Of a stretch of 64,000 nt of DNA, positions 54,984 through 64,000 are shown piece by piece. A program made the translations under genes and the position numbers. Location: the NCBI GenBank assembly GCA_034509925.1, contig CM067529.1, positions 4,845,001 through 4,909,000 of the forward strand, in the 5' to 3' direction. Origin of the DNA: Hirudinaria manillensis. Taxonomy: Eukaryota > Annelida > Clitellata > Hirudinida > Hirudinidae. Each line of letters starts with the position of its first letter. Position 1 is the stretch's first letter. The notes beneath the pieces are model-generated. The model was not told where the DNA came from. It saw nothing but the letters and a program-made list of their open reading frames with translations, and did no database searches.

Positions 54984-56129
54984 ATGGCGGACAGCGGGAA
55001 GAAAGGAAAAGACGATAAAAAGGGTAAGCAGATCTTTAACAGTAGAAAACTTGTCGAAATTAACTCCAATTTGGTCTCAAATGTTGTTTAAACTATTGTT
55101 AAAAGCGGGAAAAAAAGAAAAGGACAAGGAAGCCGACAAAAGGATTTCTAAAGATAAAGTAAAGGATAAAGATAAAGATAAGGACAAGGATAAAGATAAG
55201 GAAGAAGACAAAGACAAAGAAAAAAAAGATGAAGACGATATGTCCGCTGTTATTCTCAAAGGATTGGAACAACTAAATGAATTAGTGAAGACCATCGAAG
55301 AACAAGTAAGTAACTTATATTTTGTAAATTCGAAGTTATTTTTACAAATTCAATTGCCCATTGATTGTTGCTATGAGTAACTAAAGATAATGCTGGATAA
55401 TTGACAGGCAAAAGACAGGGTGGGGCACCTAATCCAATCAGACCTTGACCTAACCCTACCCAGATCTTATACTGACTCTACCCTATTTTTTATTCTGGAA
55501 ATCCATAGCAAACCGATAGAACTTCTTCTTGTGAGTTGTCCTGTCCGTCACCTATCTAGGAAACATTTAAAGAGAATCTAATAAAACATCATAGCGTGCT
55601 TTTCCTTAATCTCCGTGAATATACCTCTCGAGTCAATTAGTTTTGACGTAAAAAAGCAAAAAAGGAAGTTACTTCACCATCCACACACGTCACTTTCCCA
55701 TTTTTTACAAAATTTTTATTTGCACGACCAAATTTAAGATCCTGCCAACATATGTAAAACATACGCTCCCTTCCAACAGAAACAAAAATAAATTAATAGC
55801 AAATAATTACAATAACCTTCATTCAGCGGAGAGTTAATCATTGGCTATGTGAAATTGATCAAGCTTACACTGCATTAGAAATTTCTTATACTCAATAGGT
55901 TGCAGAATATATTAAGAAAAAGGGCCCTCTGGACATGACAGAACAGTATTGCTCTGGCCCAATCACCAACTGTGGACCATCCTGCCTGATTTCAACCTTT
56001 CAATCGAATTCTCAGTCCTCAAACTCTTGCTGCAAACCAGTCCCAAGGGCCTGCCCTCCTCCTCCTGCACAAAGTTTTAGTCAGCCGCCAAGATGCCCGT
56101 GCTGCGGGACGGTGTGTACCCAAAGATGA
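54984..56129 (+). CDS. Unrecognised small Lys/Asp-rich protein with Cys/Pro-rich C-terminus
   Basis: I do not recognise this gene. Three exons join in phase: 54984 to about 55023, about 55106-55302, and about 55900-56129. The protein (about 155 residues) starts MADSGKKGKDDKK. A KDKDKDKDK tract encoded by GATAAA repeats comes next, then a predicted amphipathic helix (SAVILKGLEQLNELVKTIEEQ...VAEYIKKKGPLDMTEQY). The C-terminus is rich in Cys and Pro (CSGPITNCGPSCLIS, CCKPVPRACPPPPAQ, CPCCGTVC). The cysteine pairs could bind zinc, but spacing fits no finger I know. The start is supported by a good donor after exon 1. The acceptor of exon 2 is weaker. It is convergent with EIF2AK1, stops about 230 bp apart. 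Confidence 0.6.
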
Positions 56130-56357
56130 AAATGAAACGTTCGGCTTTCAACGTTACCGGCCGCAATCTCGATCCGATCATATCCGTGCACAAAGTCAGG
56201 CATTGATCACGACGGAACCTCTTTTTATTTCACCACTAAAACCGTTTAATGATACAAAAAGTTTGAGCAACTCTGTTCTCGTAATAATAGATGTCGCCAT
56301 TCAGTGTAAAAACAAATCTAAATACTGAAATAGTCATGCCTTCTGAAGAGTCTGGGC

Positions 56358-59300
56358 TTAGGTCTTAGAACATGTACAAGTGTCGACGATGGCCTTAAGT
56401 TTGGAATTTTCATCTTCAGCAGTCTTCAGTCTATCTTCAAGATTCTTCATTCGTTTCAACAGATCGGCAATGTCATCATCTGACAAAAACTCCTAAATAA
56501 AAGTGAAAACGTGAATGCACGGCATTTTTTCCAAGCATTTAGTGCTGCGAGCCAGGTTGCAAACACGACATGGCATCAAAATTATCTTTTGCAGAAACAT
56601 AATCCTCAAAGCAAACTCGTACATGTAAGCAATGCTACCACTACAACTAATGCAGTAAACGAAATATCTTCCTACCTTAAGACACGGATTCAAGAGAGCC
56701 TCCGACGCATTGGGTCGTTTGAGTGGATTCCAACTTGTTAACGAGAGGACAAAATCAGACTGAAATTTCATCCAAATTTAATTCATAATTTGATCATAAT
56801 AATATTTCTAAAATATCCTCAATGCAGCAACAAAAAAAAATCCCACCAAATCTTTTTTTTTCTTTTTGAATTCTTCACAAATGACTGAGTTCTCCAACTT
56901 TTCAAAGTTTTCCTTTTTTTCCATGAACGTACGCATGGGCCAAAATATCTCGTAGGCCATTAATCCAACACAGAACATGTCCGACTAACAAATTTTAGGA
57001 ATAAAACTCGTCATCTTTTCAAATCTAGATCTTGGAATGGTCAAATAAAATTGTAATTGAACCTTAAAGTCATAATTTGAGCTATTCCCTTGTTCGGGAG
57101 CAACATAAGGCGGCGTTCCGACACCAATGGTCAGTGCTTCTAAAGGCTCCTTAAGGCAGGTCTTCGTCACTTCGCCAACAAAATTTTTAATTTCACAGGA
57201 ACTAAAATTAATGAAACAAATGACTTAATGAAGAACAGACACAAGTGAGCAGCACACAACTCACTCTTTCTTCAGTTGTCTTGATAAACCAAAGTCTGTG
57301 ATTTTGACAACAAAATCTGAAGGATCCGAACCACAATTAACCAAGATGTTTTGAGGCTGTAAAACAAATTTTAAAGAATTGAACATAAATGCTATTAACA
57401 TAAATTACACATAATAATGATAATAATAACGATGATGATGATGATATCAACATCTTTGTAAGTTTATGCTAATGAAATTAATATTCAGTAAGATGAATTG
57501 CTTAAAATGAACACTTAAGATTCCAAACAAAGAATGGATTAAAAACCTTCAGATCTCTGTGCAGTATTTCTAATCCATGCAAATACTGTACCCCCTGAAG
57601 TATTTGTTTCACCATTTTCTTGTTGATGTTGTCTTGGACCACTAAAAAATTAGTTCCTAACTCAGAGGTACTTGAGCAACTATTTTTTAAATATAAGTCG
57701 AACAAACAGACACTTAATGAATCAACAAGAGCATGGAGGATAAACATTGAGGATAAACACGGAATTCAAGTCCAATAAAATCAGAAATAACAGAATAAAT
57801 GTGCAAGATGAATTGAAAGATACCTTTTCCTCTGTTTCTCCTCTCCAGCCAATTTGTAAGATCTTCATTGCAAAGCTCCATTTGAATGTAGAGAATAATG
57901 TTTGACTGAAAGAATACAGCAATGAAGAATCAAATAGAAAATTTTTAACATCTTAATGTTTATAATTCTACAAATTTCAGAGCTTAAATAAACATAATCA
58001 ACATAATTAACAACTTCATTTACCATATCAGACATTCCTTTTCTCCAAATAGACACTGCTTTTGTAAGTCCAGACCTGAATCATGAAAGACATGCTTTAT
58101 ATTTCTACATCAGGTTAAAGATTTATTTTCAAAATATTTTTAAGATAAAACTTTAAAATGTCAATGATTTGGAGTTGATTTTCAATTTACCTCGAATGAG
58201 TATTTGATGAATATTCAGAATAATCGTCTGGTTCGTCCTCATCGTACAAAAAATCTGTGTGTTATATAAACCAGATTGCAGTACATTCATAACAATTTAG
58301 ATAATAATTTATAATCATAAAATTATATCTCATAATTATAATAATTATTAAAATTTGTAAAAAGCAACCATTAAATTTCACATCATTACAGTTCCCAGCT
58401 CGTTTGTAAAACTAACTTTTAATCCAAAATAACTTTTTAGAATATTTACATTTCCTTCTAATCTCCATCTTAGAATCCATAATATCAGAACATATTCTTA
58501 AGAACTCTCATCCAGAAACAGACATAAATATTAGTTTAATAAATCCACAAACCGAATTCTGTCCAGGAGCTGAAATATCTGATGATGTTTTGATGAGACA
58601 AAAGTACCATTTGCCCAACTTCCCTCACGCAAAGCTGTAAAAATTTATATATTTGTCAGTTATAATACACACAAACTGTGGAATGAAATTACTACATCAA
58701 TGTTTGAATTTTGTGAAGAAAGTTCTATCTTCTTGACAGCATACAAGTTTCCAGATGACTTTTTTTCAACCTAAAATACCCAAAAAAAAAAAATAAATTA
58801 ATATAATCACCAAATCATTTTAGCTTTGGCATACTTTGTAGACTGATCCAAATCCACCTTTTCCAAGCATATCCAGTTCTTTGAAATCACCTTTATATCT
58901 TGAATGTATGCACAATTTCTCCCAATCATACGTGAGACTAAAATTCATGTTAGACTCATTAGAGAAAGCTAAATGGATATTGCAAAATATAAGTCTACTA
59001 ACTCTATTTTATTACGTGCATCTTCAAGAGTTTGTATTGTGTATTTACTTTTTTCTTTATTATCTGGTGTTACCTGAAAAAAATGAATACAAAAGAACTC
59101 AGCTTTAAAATTAACCAAGTACCAAACAAGAATTCTCACATTGGCAGTTTTATTCATTGCTATTAGTATTAACTTTTCCAAATATTCTCGAACTTGATTT
59201 GTGACTTCTGATACGATGGGTATATCATGTTGTGGAGGTACAATGTTTACACTGTGGAGAGCTTCCAAAATTTCTAAAAAATTTAAAATAATAAAATTAT

Positions 59301-59675
59301 ATCTCAATTATATCAAAATTATTACATATGCAACATCTCCTCACAAAACATTTCAACCTCACCTTTGCTAAAGTTACTTTTAGCTTCTTCCCCAAGTGGG
59401 AGGCCTTCGACAAGTATAATGATAAGGGCTTTAATTACCATTATTCTTAAGTTATTCAGAGCATTGTAATTTGATTTTACAGCGACTATTTCATCATCCA
59501 AGTCCTCTGAATTGCTGTAAACAGCTCCTAATAATCAAAAATCAAACTTTTAAGTTCCATTAAACGTGACACAGATATTATAAATGCCTAAACTCATTTT
59601 ATAAAAAAAAGCACATGTCAAAATTCATTTTATGGTACCTTCAAACTGCACACTATCCGAAGAATCTGATTCCAT
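56358..59675 (-). CDS. EIF2AK1: eIF2-alpha kinase 1 (heme-regulated inhibitor, HRI)
   Basis: HRI phosphorylates eIF2-alpha under heme deficiency and other stress to reduce translation. The start at 59675 gives MESDSSDSVQFEG. N-terminal exons (about 59375-59535 and 59140-59275) contain LHSVNIVPPQHDIP and VSEVTNQVREYLEKLIL, fitting the HRI N-terminal region. The kinase begins DFKELDMLGKGGFGSVYKV, then LYAVKKIEL (catalytic Lys). A short acidic insert (DEDEPDDYSEY), ILYIQMELCNEDLTNWLERRN, the HRDLK loop split by an intron, VKITDFGLSRQL and VGTPPYVAPEQ follow, then FCVGLMAYEIFWP. The C-terminus has a coiled coil (LLKRMKNLEDRLKTAEDENS) as in HRI. At least twelve short exons are needed; the ends of several are approximate. 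MQLC-like and WxxERRNRG features and the C-terminal coiled coil favour HRI over PERK, PKR or GCN2. Confidence 0.9.
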
Positions 59676-60320
59676 TGCAAAGTATATTTTTAATAACCTA
59701 ATTCAATAATTACAGGGTCACTAATAATTAACTCAAACTCCGAGTATATCAAGCTTATACGAATAAATGCCAAAAGCTAAATTGTCGCCGGGTACAATTA
59801 CATCGAAAGCGAGCGCCTCCGGGTTTTCAACAGAAATCGAAGTAAAAACAACTAAAGATTTTATTTCAATGTTCTCTTCATAAAATCCGCTAGTGAATAT
59901 TTATTAAGAAGCACATCGTAGGCAAAAATCAATAATTTTTGACTCTGGTAAAATTTCAAAATAAATTGTATAATAAGGCATTCCATTTTTCTCCATCGAA
60001 TGTATTAACCCTAATAGCAGAAGCAAAACACGCATTTATCCTGAATATTTCACATAAGGTTCAAGTTGTCGTCTTAATTTCCATTATTGCTGTACGCCTC
60101 TTAAATGAACATTTGCGTTTCACGAGATAACAAATGCGCGACCCCTGCTGGTAGGCCCTTTTAACTAGACTTTAAGAGTCATTACCATGCAAGGCAAAGT
60201 TTGACCATCCACCGCAATGTTTAAAATTCCGGGGACGTCGTTGAAAGACCAAAAAGGTACAACAAAAATAAGTATATTTTATTCACCACATAAAACAAAC
60301 TATACATTTACCAATGCCCA
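59676..60320. other. Upstream region of EIF2AK1; no gene seen
   Basis: About 640 bp of moderately AT-rich sequence between the EIF2AK1 start and the next stop on the same strand. It presumably holds the EIF2AK1 promoter and the 3' end of the upstream gene. No defined element was seen. Confidence 0.35.
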
Positions 60321-60782
60321 TCAATTGTTATCTTCTTCAGCATCACTCTCAGAGAGTTCGATAACTTCACAAGTCTCACAAGATGATGTCGGTCCTATTA
60401 ATAAAGAAGGATTTGGGACTATCACTTTAGCTTTTTTCACTTGTATGGGCTTAAGAATGTCTGTTATTGAACTTTTGTAACCAATGTAGGCATGCTCCAA
60501 CTTGTCTGTTATGTCTTTCCTTTTTCTTGTTTGCTCATCACCAGTTACCTGATCTTGTGGAGCCTGATACTTCTTAGCTTTTAAATCATCTCTCAAAGAT
60601 GTAAGAAAAATTTTCATGGCTTGAGTGGCCTTTATGGATTTCTGTATAGCTATCTCAACATTTATTTTTGGTATGGAACAAACATTTCCATTGGTTGAAT
60701 GTTCTTGATTGCATGATTTATTCGCTTGAGTTTTATCATCAGTCTGTGATGTGACCATCTTTTTATTCTCACTTATTGGCAT
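60321..60782 (-). CDS. Unrecognised small protein with a C-terminal SUMO-interacting-like motif
   Basis: I do not recognise this gene. A single frame from ATG 60782 encodes 153 residues. The N-terminus is polar (ENKKMVTSQTDDKTQANKS). The middle is predicted helical (VEIAIQKSIKATQAMKIFLTSL, KLEHAYIGYKSS), with a basic patch (QTRKRKD). The end reads CEVIELSESDAEEDNN. A VIEL core followed by Ser and acidic residues is the classical phospho-type SUMO-interacting motif, suggesting a nuclear protein, but the function is unknown. A further 5' exon is possible: an upstream in-frame extension of three residues exists, though no upstream ATG. Confidence 0.5.
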   Translation of the reverse strand: MPISENKKMVTSQTDDKTQANKSCNQEHSTNGNVCSIPKINVEIAIQKSIKATQAMKIFLTSLRDDLKAKKYQAPQDQVTGDEQTRKRKDITDKLEHAYIGYKSSITDILKPIQVKKAKVIVPNPSLLIGPTSSCETCEVIELSESDAEEDNN

Positions 60783-62382
60783 GCTAATCAAAATGGAATA
60801 TTATTTGAAGAGATGAGGCAATGTCTTTGATTGCTAAAAGCAGAATCAAACAAAAATTAGTTCTAAAGTTACTTTTTTTTTTATAAAATTCGCCACTTAG
60901 TTTAGTGTTACATTTAACCTTAAAGCTGACATTTTTGCCAACCATTTAACAAATATGAATTCTTCAAGAGCTATTAATGTGATTCATGTAAAGGGTAATT
61001 GTAATATTGTCATTGTATTTAGCCTTAGACCGTTAATAAACTTAATACTTTTAATGAAATACCAATTATAGAAATAAATCTAATCGCCTTATATTTCCTA
61101 ATAATCATATAATGCTGTCTCTGACAAAATCTACGCCATTGTGAAAGCTCAGAGAACAAAACAATTGTGTACCTGCGCAACCTTTATAGTGAAAAATAAT
61201 TTATATCCTAAAATATTTAACTTCTCAAAAATAAGACTAAGCTATTTGCTAAATTTACATAAGCCCACTAGAAAATCTTATCCAACGCATATATCCGTGT
61301 ACCAAAAAACTTAACGGACCGGACGGTTACATCCAAAACAAAAACATTCTAAATATCGGCGTAATAAATATGCAAGGTTGTAAATAAGATAAGAAAAAGT
61401 TTGTAATAAAATTATAATGCAATATAAAAAAATCATGTTTAGAATGGTAAAATAACAGCGTTGTGATTCAGGGTGTTCGGAGATGCTAGAGGCATTATTT
61501 TAACCAAAATGATTTTTGAATATAACGGTTTTAGCTTTGTTCATTAATACTCGTGATAATTAGATCATAATTAATAGTCGCGGGATTTGGCTGGGCGATC
61601 CGCTGTTAATGAATCCGTACTGGTTTCGCATGGTTCTCGTGTGGCATCCGGGTTTCTTCCACAGTGTGGTACCAAGGTGAGGGCAGTATATCGAGAGGAT
61701 TAAAAATAAAAAAGGATAAAAAATCCAAATAAATTTTTAAAGCTGTATCTTTTAAGTGCTGTTGTATATCCCGAAGGTATGTAAGCATTTTGCAAAGAAA
61801 TCCTAGTGAAGGATAATCTTGAATATCTTTTGGTACTTTCATTACGTGTTACGTTTAAGCGAGCTCGTCCTTACGATTTGGATTCTATTGCAAAGAATCA
61901 AATACTTATTACAAACAAGGACAAAGAAATATTTATTTGAATTACACCAAGAAACACAAATTATTACACATAAAATTTCATTAAAAATAGGTTTAATCAT
62001 ATCTACATGCATTATAAATGTTAATTCTATTTGCAAATGAGAAATTGAAATAAACATAAACCACATACAACGATTTCCCGAGTATTTAAAACTCGACAAA
62101 AATTTGATAAAACCAATAATAGAAATAATTCTTCCAACTTGAAAAACTTTAGCAACATCTGTGAGCAGAAAATGTCTTCCGAGGCACGTTTGCAAAAGTA
62201 GCACTTTGATTAATTTATGACGAAACTAACTGGAAGCAATGATATGCACCACGATAAAATGCAATCACCTAGATGTACGACTGCGTCAAAAATCCAGTTG
62301 AAATATAAATTAGCATGAAATTGAAGCTATCTTAAACAATGCAAAGGCCACTGTATATGTGATGTAATACTGGTTTCAAATA
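60783..62382. other. Stretch without a supportable gene
   Basis: AT-rich sequence. Minus-strand frames at 61606-61842 and 61842-62204 are open but have no recognisable family or clear splice pairing. I leave them out. The 3' untranslated region of the gene to the right should begin just below 62383. Confidence 0.35.
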
Positions 62383-63972
62383 TCATACGACTGATTCGAC
62401 ATCAAGTACTTCAGCAGAACGAAGTACGAAGGCCTCTGCTGCTAGAGGAGAATAAACAGGAACAGAATCAGGATGTTGGTGGTCAATCAAGAACTTGATC
62501 AAAAGTTGAAGATTTTGAGCATTGAAATCCGTTATAACTATGACTGCTCCAAAAAAATCCGATAAATGGTCTGCATGGCAAGACCCATTGAAGGCCATGA
62601 GTTTGTTGTTCCCAGTTTTCAAAATTGCAAACGAACTTGTATTAATGTTTGCTAAAACGGCATTCACATAAAATCCATATAGTTCCCTATTAATACTGTC
62701 CACAAAGGTATCGACCGAGTTGCCGGCGTCGATGCTAAATAGCAGAGGTTGAAAGTCTGAAGGAAATAGTTGAGTCGAATCGGAAAATGGTGCATGGTGA
62801 AGACTTAGAGCTTTTGAGCTTGATTCCAAGATGCAGCTTTCAACCATCATCGTCCAGATTCTCAGAGATGCCTCGGAATCTATTTTTTCGGGCAAATTTT
62901 TAGAGACTGCCCTCACCAAGAATGAAACGGCAGCTATTCTATTTGCTAGCGCATTCACGTAAAATTCATTTGTTTGAGTTTGTTGCTCGCAAGATACCAG
63001 CCAGGGGAACTTCCATAATTCTAAGGTCCTGAATATACAGTGCCTTGGCAGATCCATTTCAAGGCATCCGACTGGTCTGACATCATAAGTGGACAGATAA
63101 TCTTCTCCTTCTACTCTTGCTGATTTAATCCTATCCACTTTGATGTGTCTATCCAGGACATCGGGAATGATTTTGGACCACCTCATCCTCTGGCAGGCAA
63201 ATTTGTTTTTATGTTTGAAACTCAGTTCCAACATCTTAGGAATGGCAGAGCCACCGATGGTTATTAAAATAGCATAAGTGCCCTCATTACTCCATAGGAA
63301 ATTGAACATTTTCACTACCAAAAGAACAACCATCATATACATGACCAAGACGAACATTTTCTTGGAAAAACTTCTCAGACAACTTGACCATCCGTATTTT
63401 AGATCATTACAAACTCCGTAATATAATTCTTTGGAAACGTATTCTGTTCCATCTCCATCAATGAATTTGACAGCCCCAAGACTGTGGGCTTTCAAAAGAT
63501 GAACACTCGAATCCTCGATCCCGTCCTCGTCCACAGCGGATAGTCTTGGAGAATTTTCATCAATTAGTTTCAAAATAAAGCGATGCTGGTAGTTTATGTG
63601 GGAAAGAAAGTCGTTTGCATAGAAAAATAAAGAAACAAGAAAACACAGCCACGGAAATAAAGTTGAAGGATAAATGAGACAAGATAGAATAACAAAAAAA
63701 GTCACCTTTAAGCAGAATTCTACGATTAAAAAAACTATAGTGCAATAGCCGAAGAGAAGGAGGCTAAACACGAGCCATATGAAACAGGAAGCAAGAGCTT
63801 TGAAACATTTCGCTGGACAGCTTTCTTTTTTTCTTTCTACTGCAATTTCTCGAGATTTATAGAAAGTCCGGGGATACAAACTCGCGCAAACATTGACGAT
63901 TGGAATAAATGCTCCCAACGTTTCTATCCCAGCTTTGAGCAGCCTCTTCAATTTTGTTGATTTCCATGGCAA
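62383..63972 (-). CDS. Multi-pass membrane protein of unknown function, last exon only
   Basis: I do not recognise the family. The exon begins right after a clear acceptor (TTTCTTTCAG) at 63973, so the frame continues into exons beyond the right edge; there is no true start in this piece. The 529 codons encode an N-terminal hydrophobic stretch (GAFIPIVNVCASL) and at least two strong membrane segments (about residues 61-87 and 88-119). About 85 soluble residues follow, including an acidic DEDGIEDSS. A second membrane pair (about 207-228 and 232-249) precedes a C-terminal soluble domain of about 280 residues with RPVGCLEMDLPRHCIFR and GAVIVITDFNAQNLQLLIKF. It may belong to an expanded invertebrate-specific membrane protein family, but this is inference. 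Confidence 0.7.
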   Translation of the reverse strand: MPWKSTKLKRLLKAGIETLGAFIPIVNVCASLYPRTFYKSREIAVERKKESCPAKCFKALASCFIWLVFSLLLFGYCTIVFLIVEFCLKVTFFVILSCLIYPSTLFPWLCFLVSLFFYANDFLSHINYQHRFILKLIDENSPRLSAVDEDGIEDSSVHLLKAHSLGAVKFIDGDGTEYVSKELYYGVCNDLKYGWSSCLRSFSKKMFVLVMYMMVVLLVVKMFNFLWSNEGTYAILITIGGSAIPKMLELSFKHKNKFACQRMRWSKIIPDVLDRHIKVDRIKSARVEGEDYLSTYDVRPVGCLEMDLPRHCIFRTLELWKFPWLVSCEQQTQTNEFYVNALANRIAAVSFLVRAVSKNLPEKIDSEASLRIWTMMVESCILESSSKALSLHHAPFSDSTQLFPSDFQPLLFSIDAGNSVDTFVDSINRELYGFYVNAVLANINTSSFAILKTGNNKLMAFNGSCHADHLSDFFGAVIVITDFNAQNLQLLIKFLIDHQHPDSVPVYSPLAAEAFVLRSAEVLDVESVV

Positions 63973-64000
63973 CTGAAAGAAATGACTTAGAGCATCATCA

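Noticed and set aside
61606..62204. Two minus-strand frames that might be exons of a small gene
   Set aside because: No family resemblance and no convincing acceptor/donor pairing between them or to the gene at 62383.

Overview
This window is nuclear DNA from an invertebrate animal. It is AT-rich, and most genes are split by short introns with ordinary GT-AG junctions. The gene content is metazoan: an innexin, a laminin beta chain, a neurexin-like receptor and a junctophilin. Innexins with no vertebrate-type features argue against a vertebrate. RAD51D and the eIF2-alpha kinase HRI (EIF2AK1), together with an IgGFc-binding-domain protein, suggest a non-insect, non-nematode lineage such as a spiralian. 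That last step is inference; I cannot name the species.

Layout: 0.7-1.2 kb, partial innexin (-). 1.7-2.4 kb, dynein light chain DYNLT1 (+). 2.5-3.9 kb, TMEM41A (-). 4.8-6.1 kb, a 5'-truncated Ty3/gypsy-like LTR retrotransposon. 7.0-8.7 kb, an intronless multi-RRM gene (+). 9.5-10.0 kb, a 202-bp tandem repeat. 10.4-11.9 kb, a DCP2-like Nudix decapping enzyme (+). 12.1-15.2 kb, a one-LamG (beta-type) neurexin-like gene (-). 15.8-19.0 kb, a secreted IgGFc-binding-domain protein (-). 20.4-24.1 kb, junctophilin (-). 24.8-25.1 kb, a LINE remnant. 25.4-28.5 kb, the histone chaperone NASP (+). 28.5-29.4 kb, an intronless RAD51D-like gene without a Walker A motif (-). 29.9-31.1 kb, TVP23 (+). 32.8-44.8 kb, a complete laminin beta chain (+). 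45.9-49.6 kb, a tandem VWA protein (-) with a second LINE remnant in one intron. 49.9-50.5 kb, a very long ATT/ATC microsatellite. 53.2-56.1 kb, two unrecognised lysine-rich genes (+). 56.4-59.7 kb, EIF2AK1/HRI (-). 60.3-60.8 kb, a small protein with a possible SUMO-interacting motif (-). 62.4-64.0 kb, the last exon of a multi-pass membrane protein (-).

The genes are unrelated housekeeping, matrix and signalling genes, not a pathway cluster. They are packed tightly, and four convergent pairs have stop codons only 65-230 bp apart. Laminin, neurexin, the VWA protein and the IgGFc-binding protein act at the cell surface or in the matrix. Junctophilin and TMEM41A act at the ER, and TVP23 in the Golgi. 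DCP2, NASP, RAD51D and EIF2AK1 act on RNA, chromatin, DNA repair and translational control. The least expected items are the stand-alone beta-type neurexin-like gene, the intronless Walker-A-less RAD51D, the RRM gene whose third RRM appears split by a microsatellite-like serine tract, and a lysine/RGG-rich protein with a predicted myristoyl/palmitoyl N-terminus.
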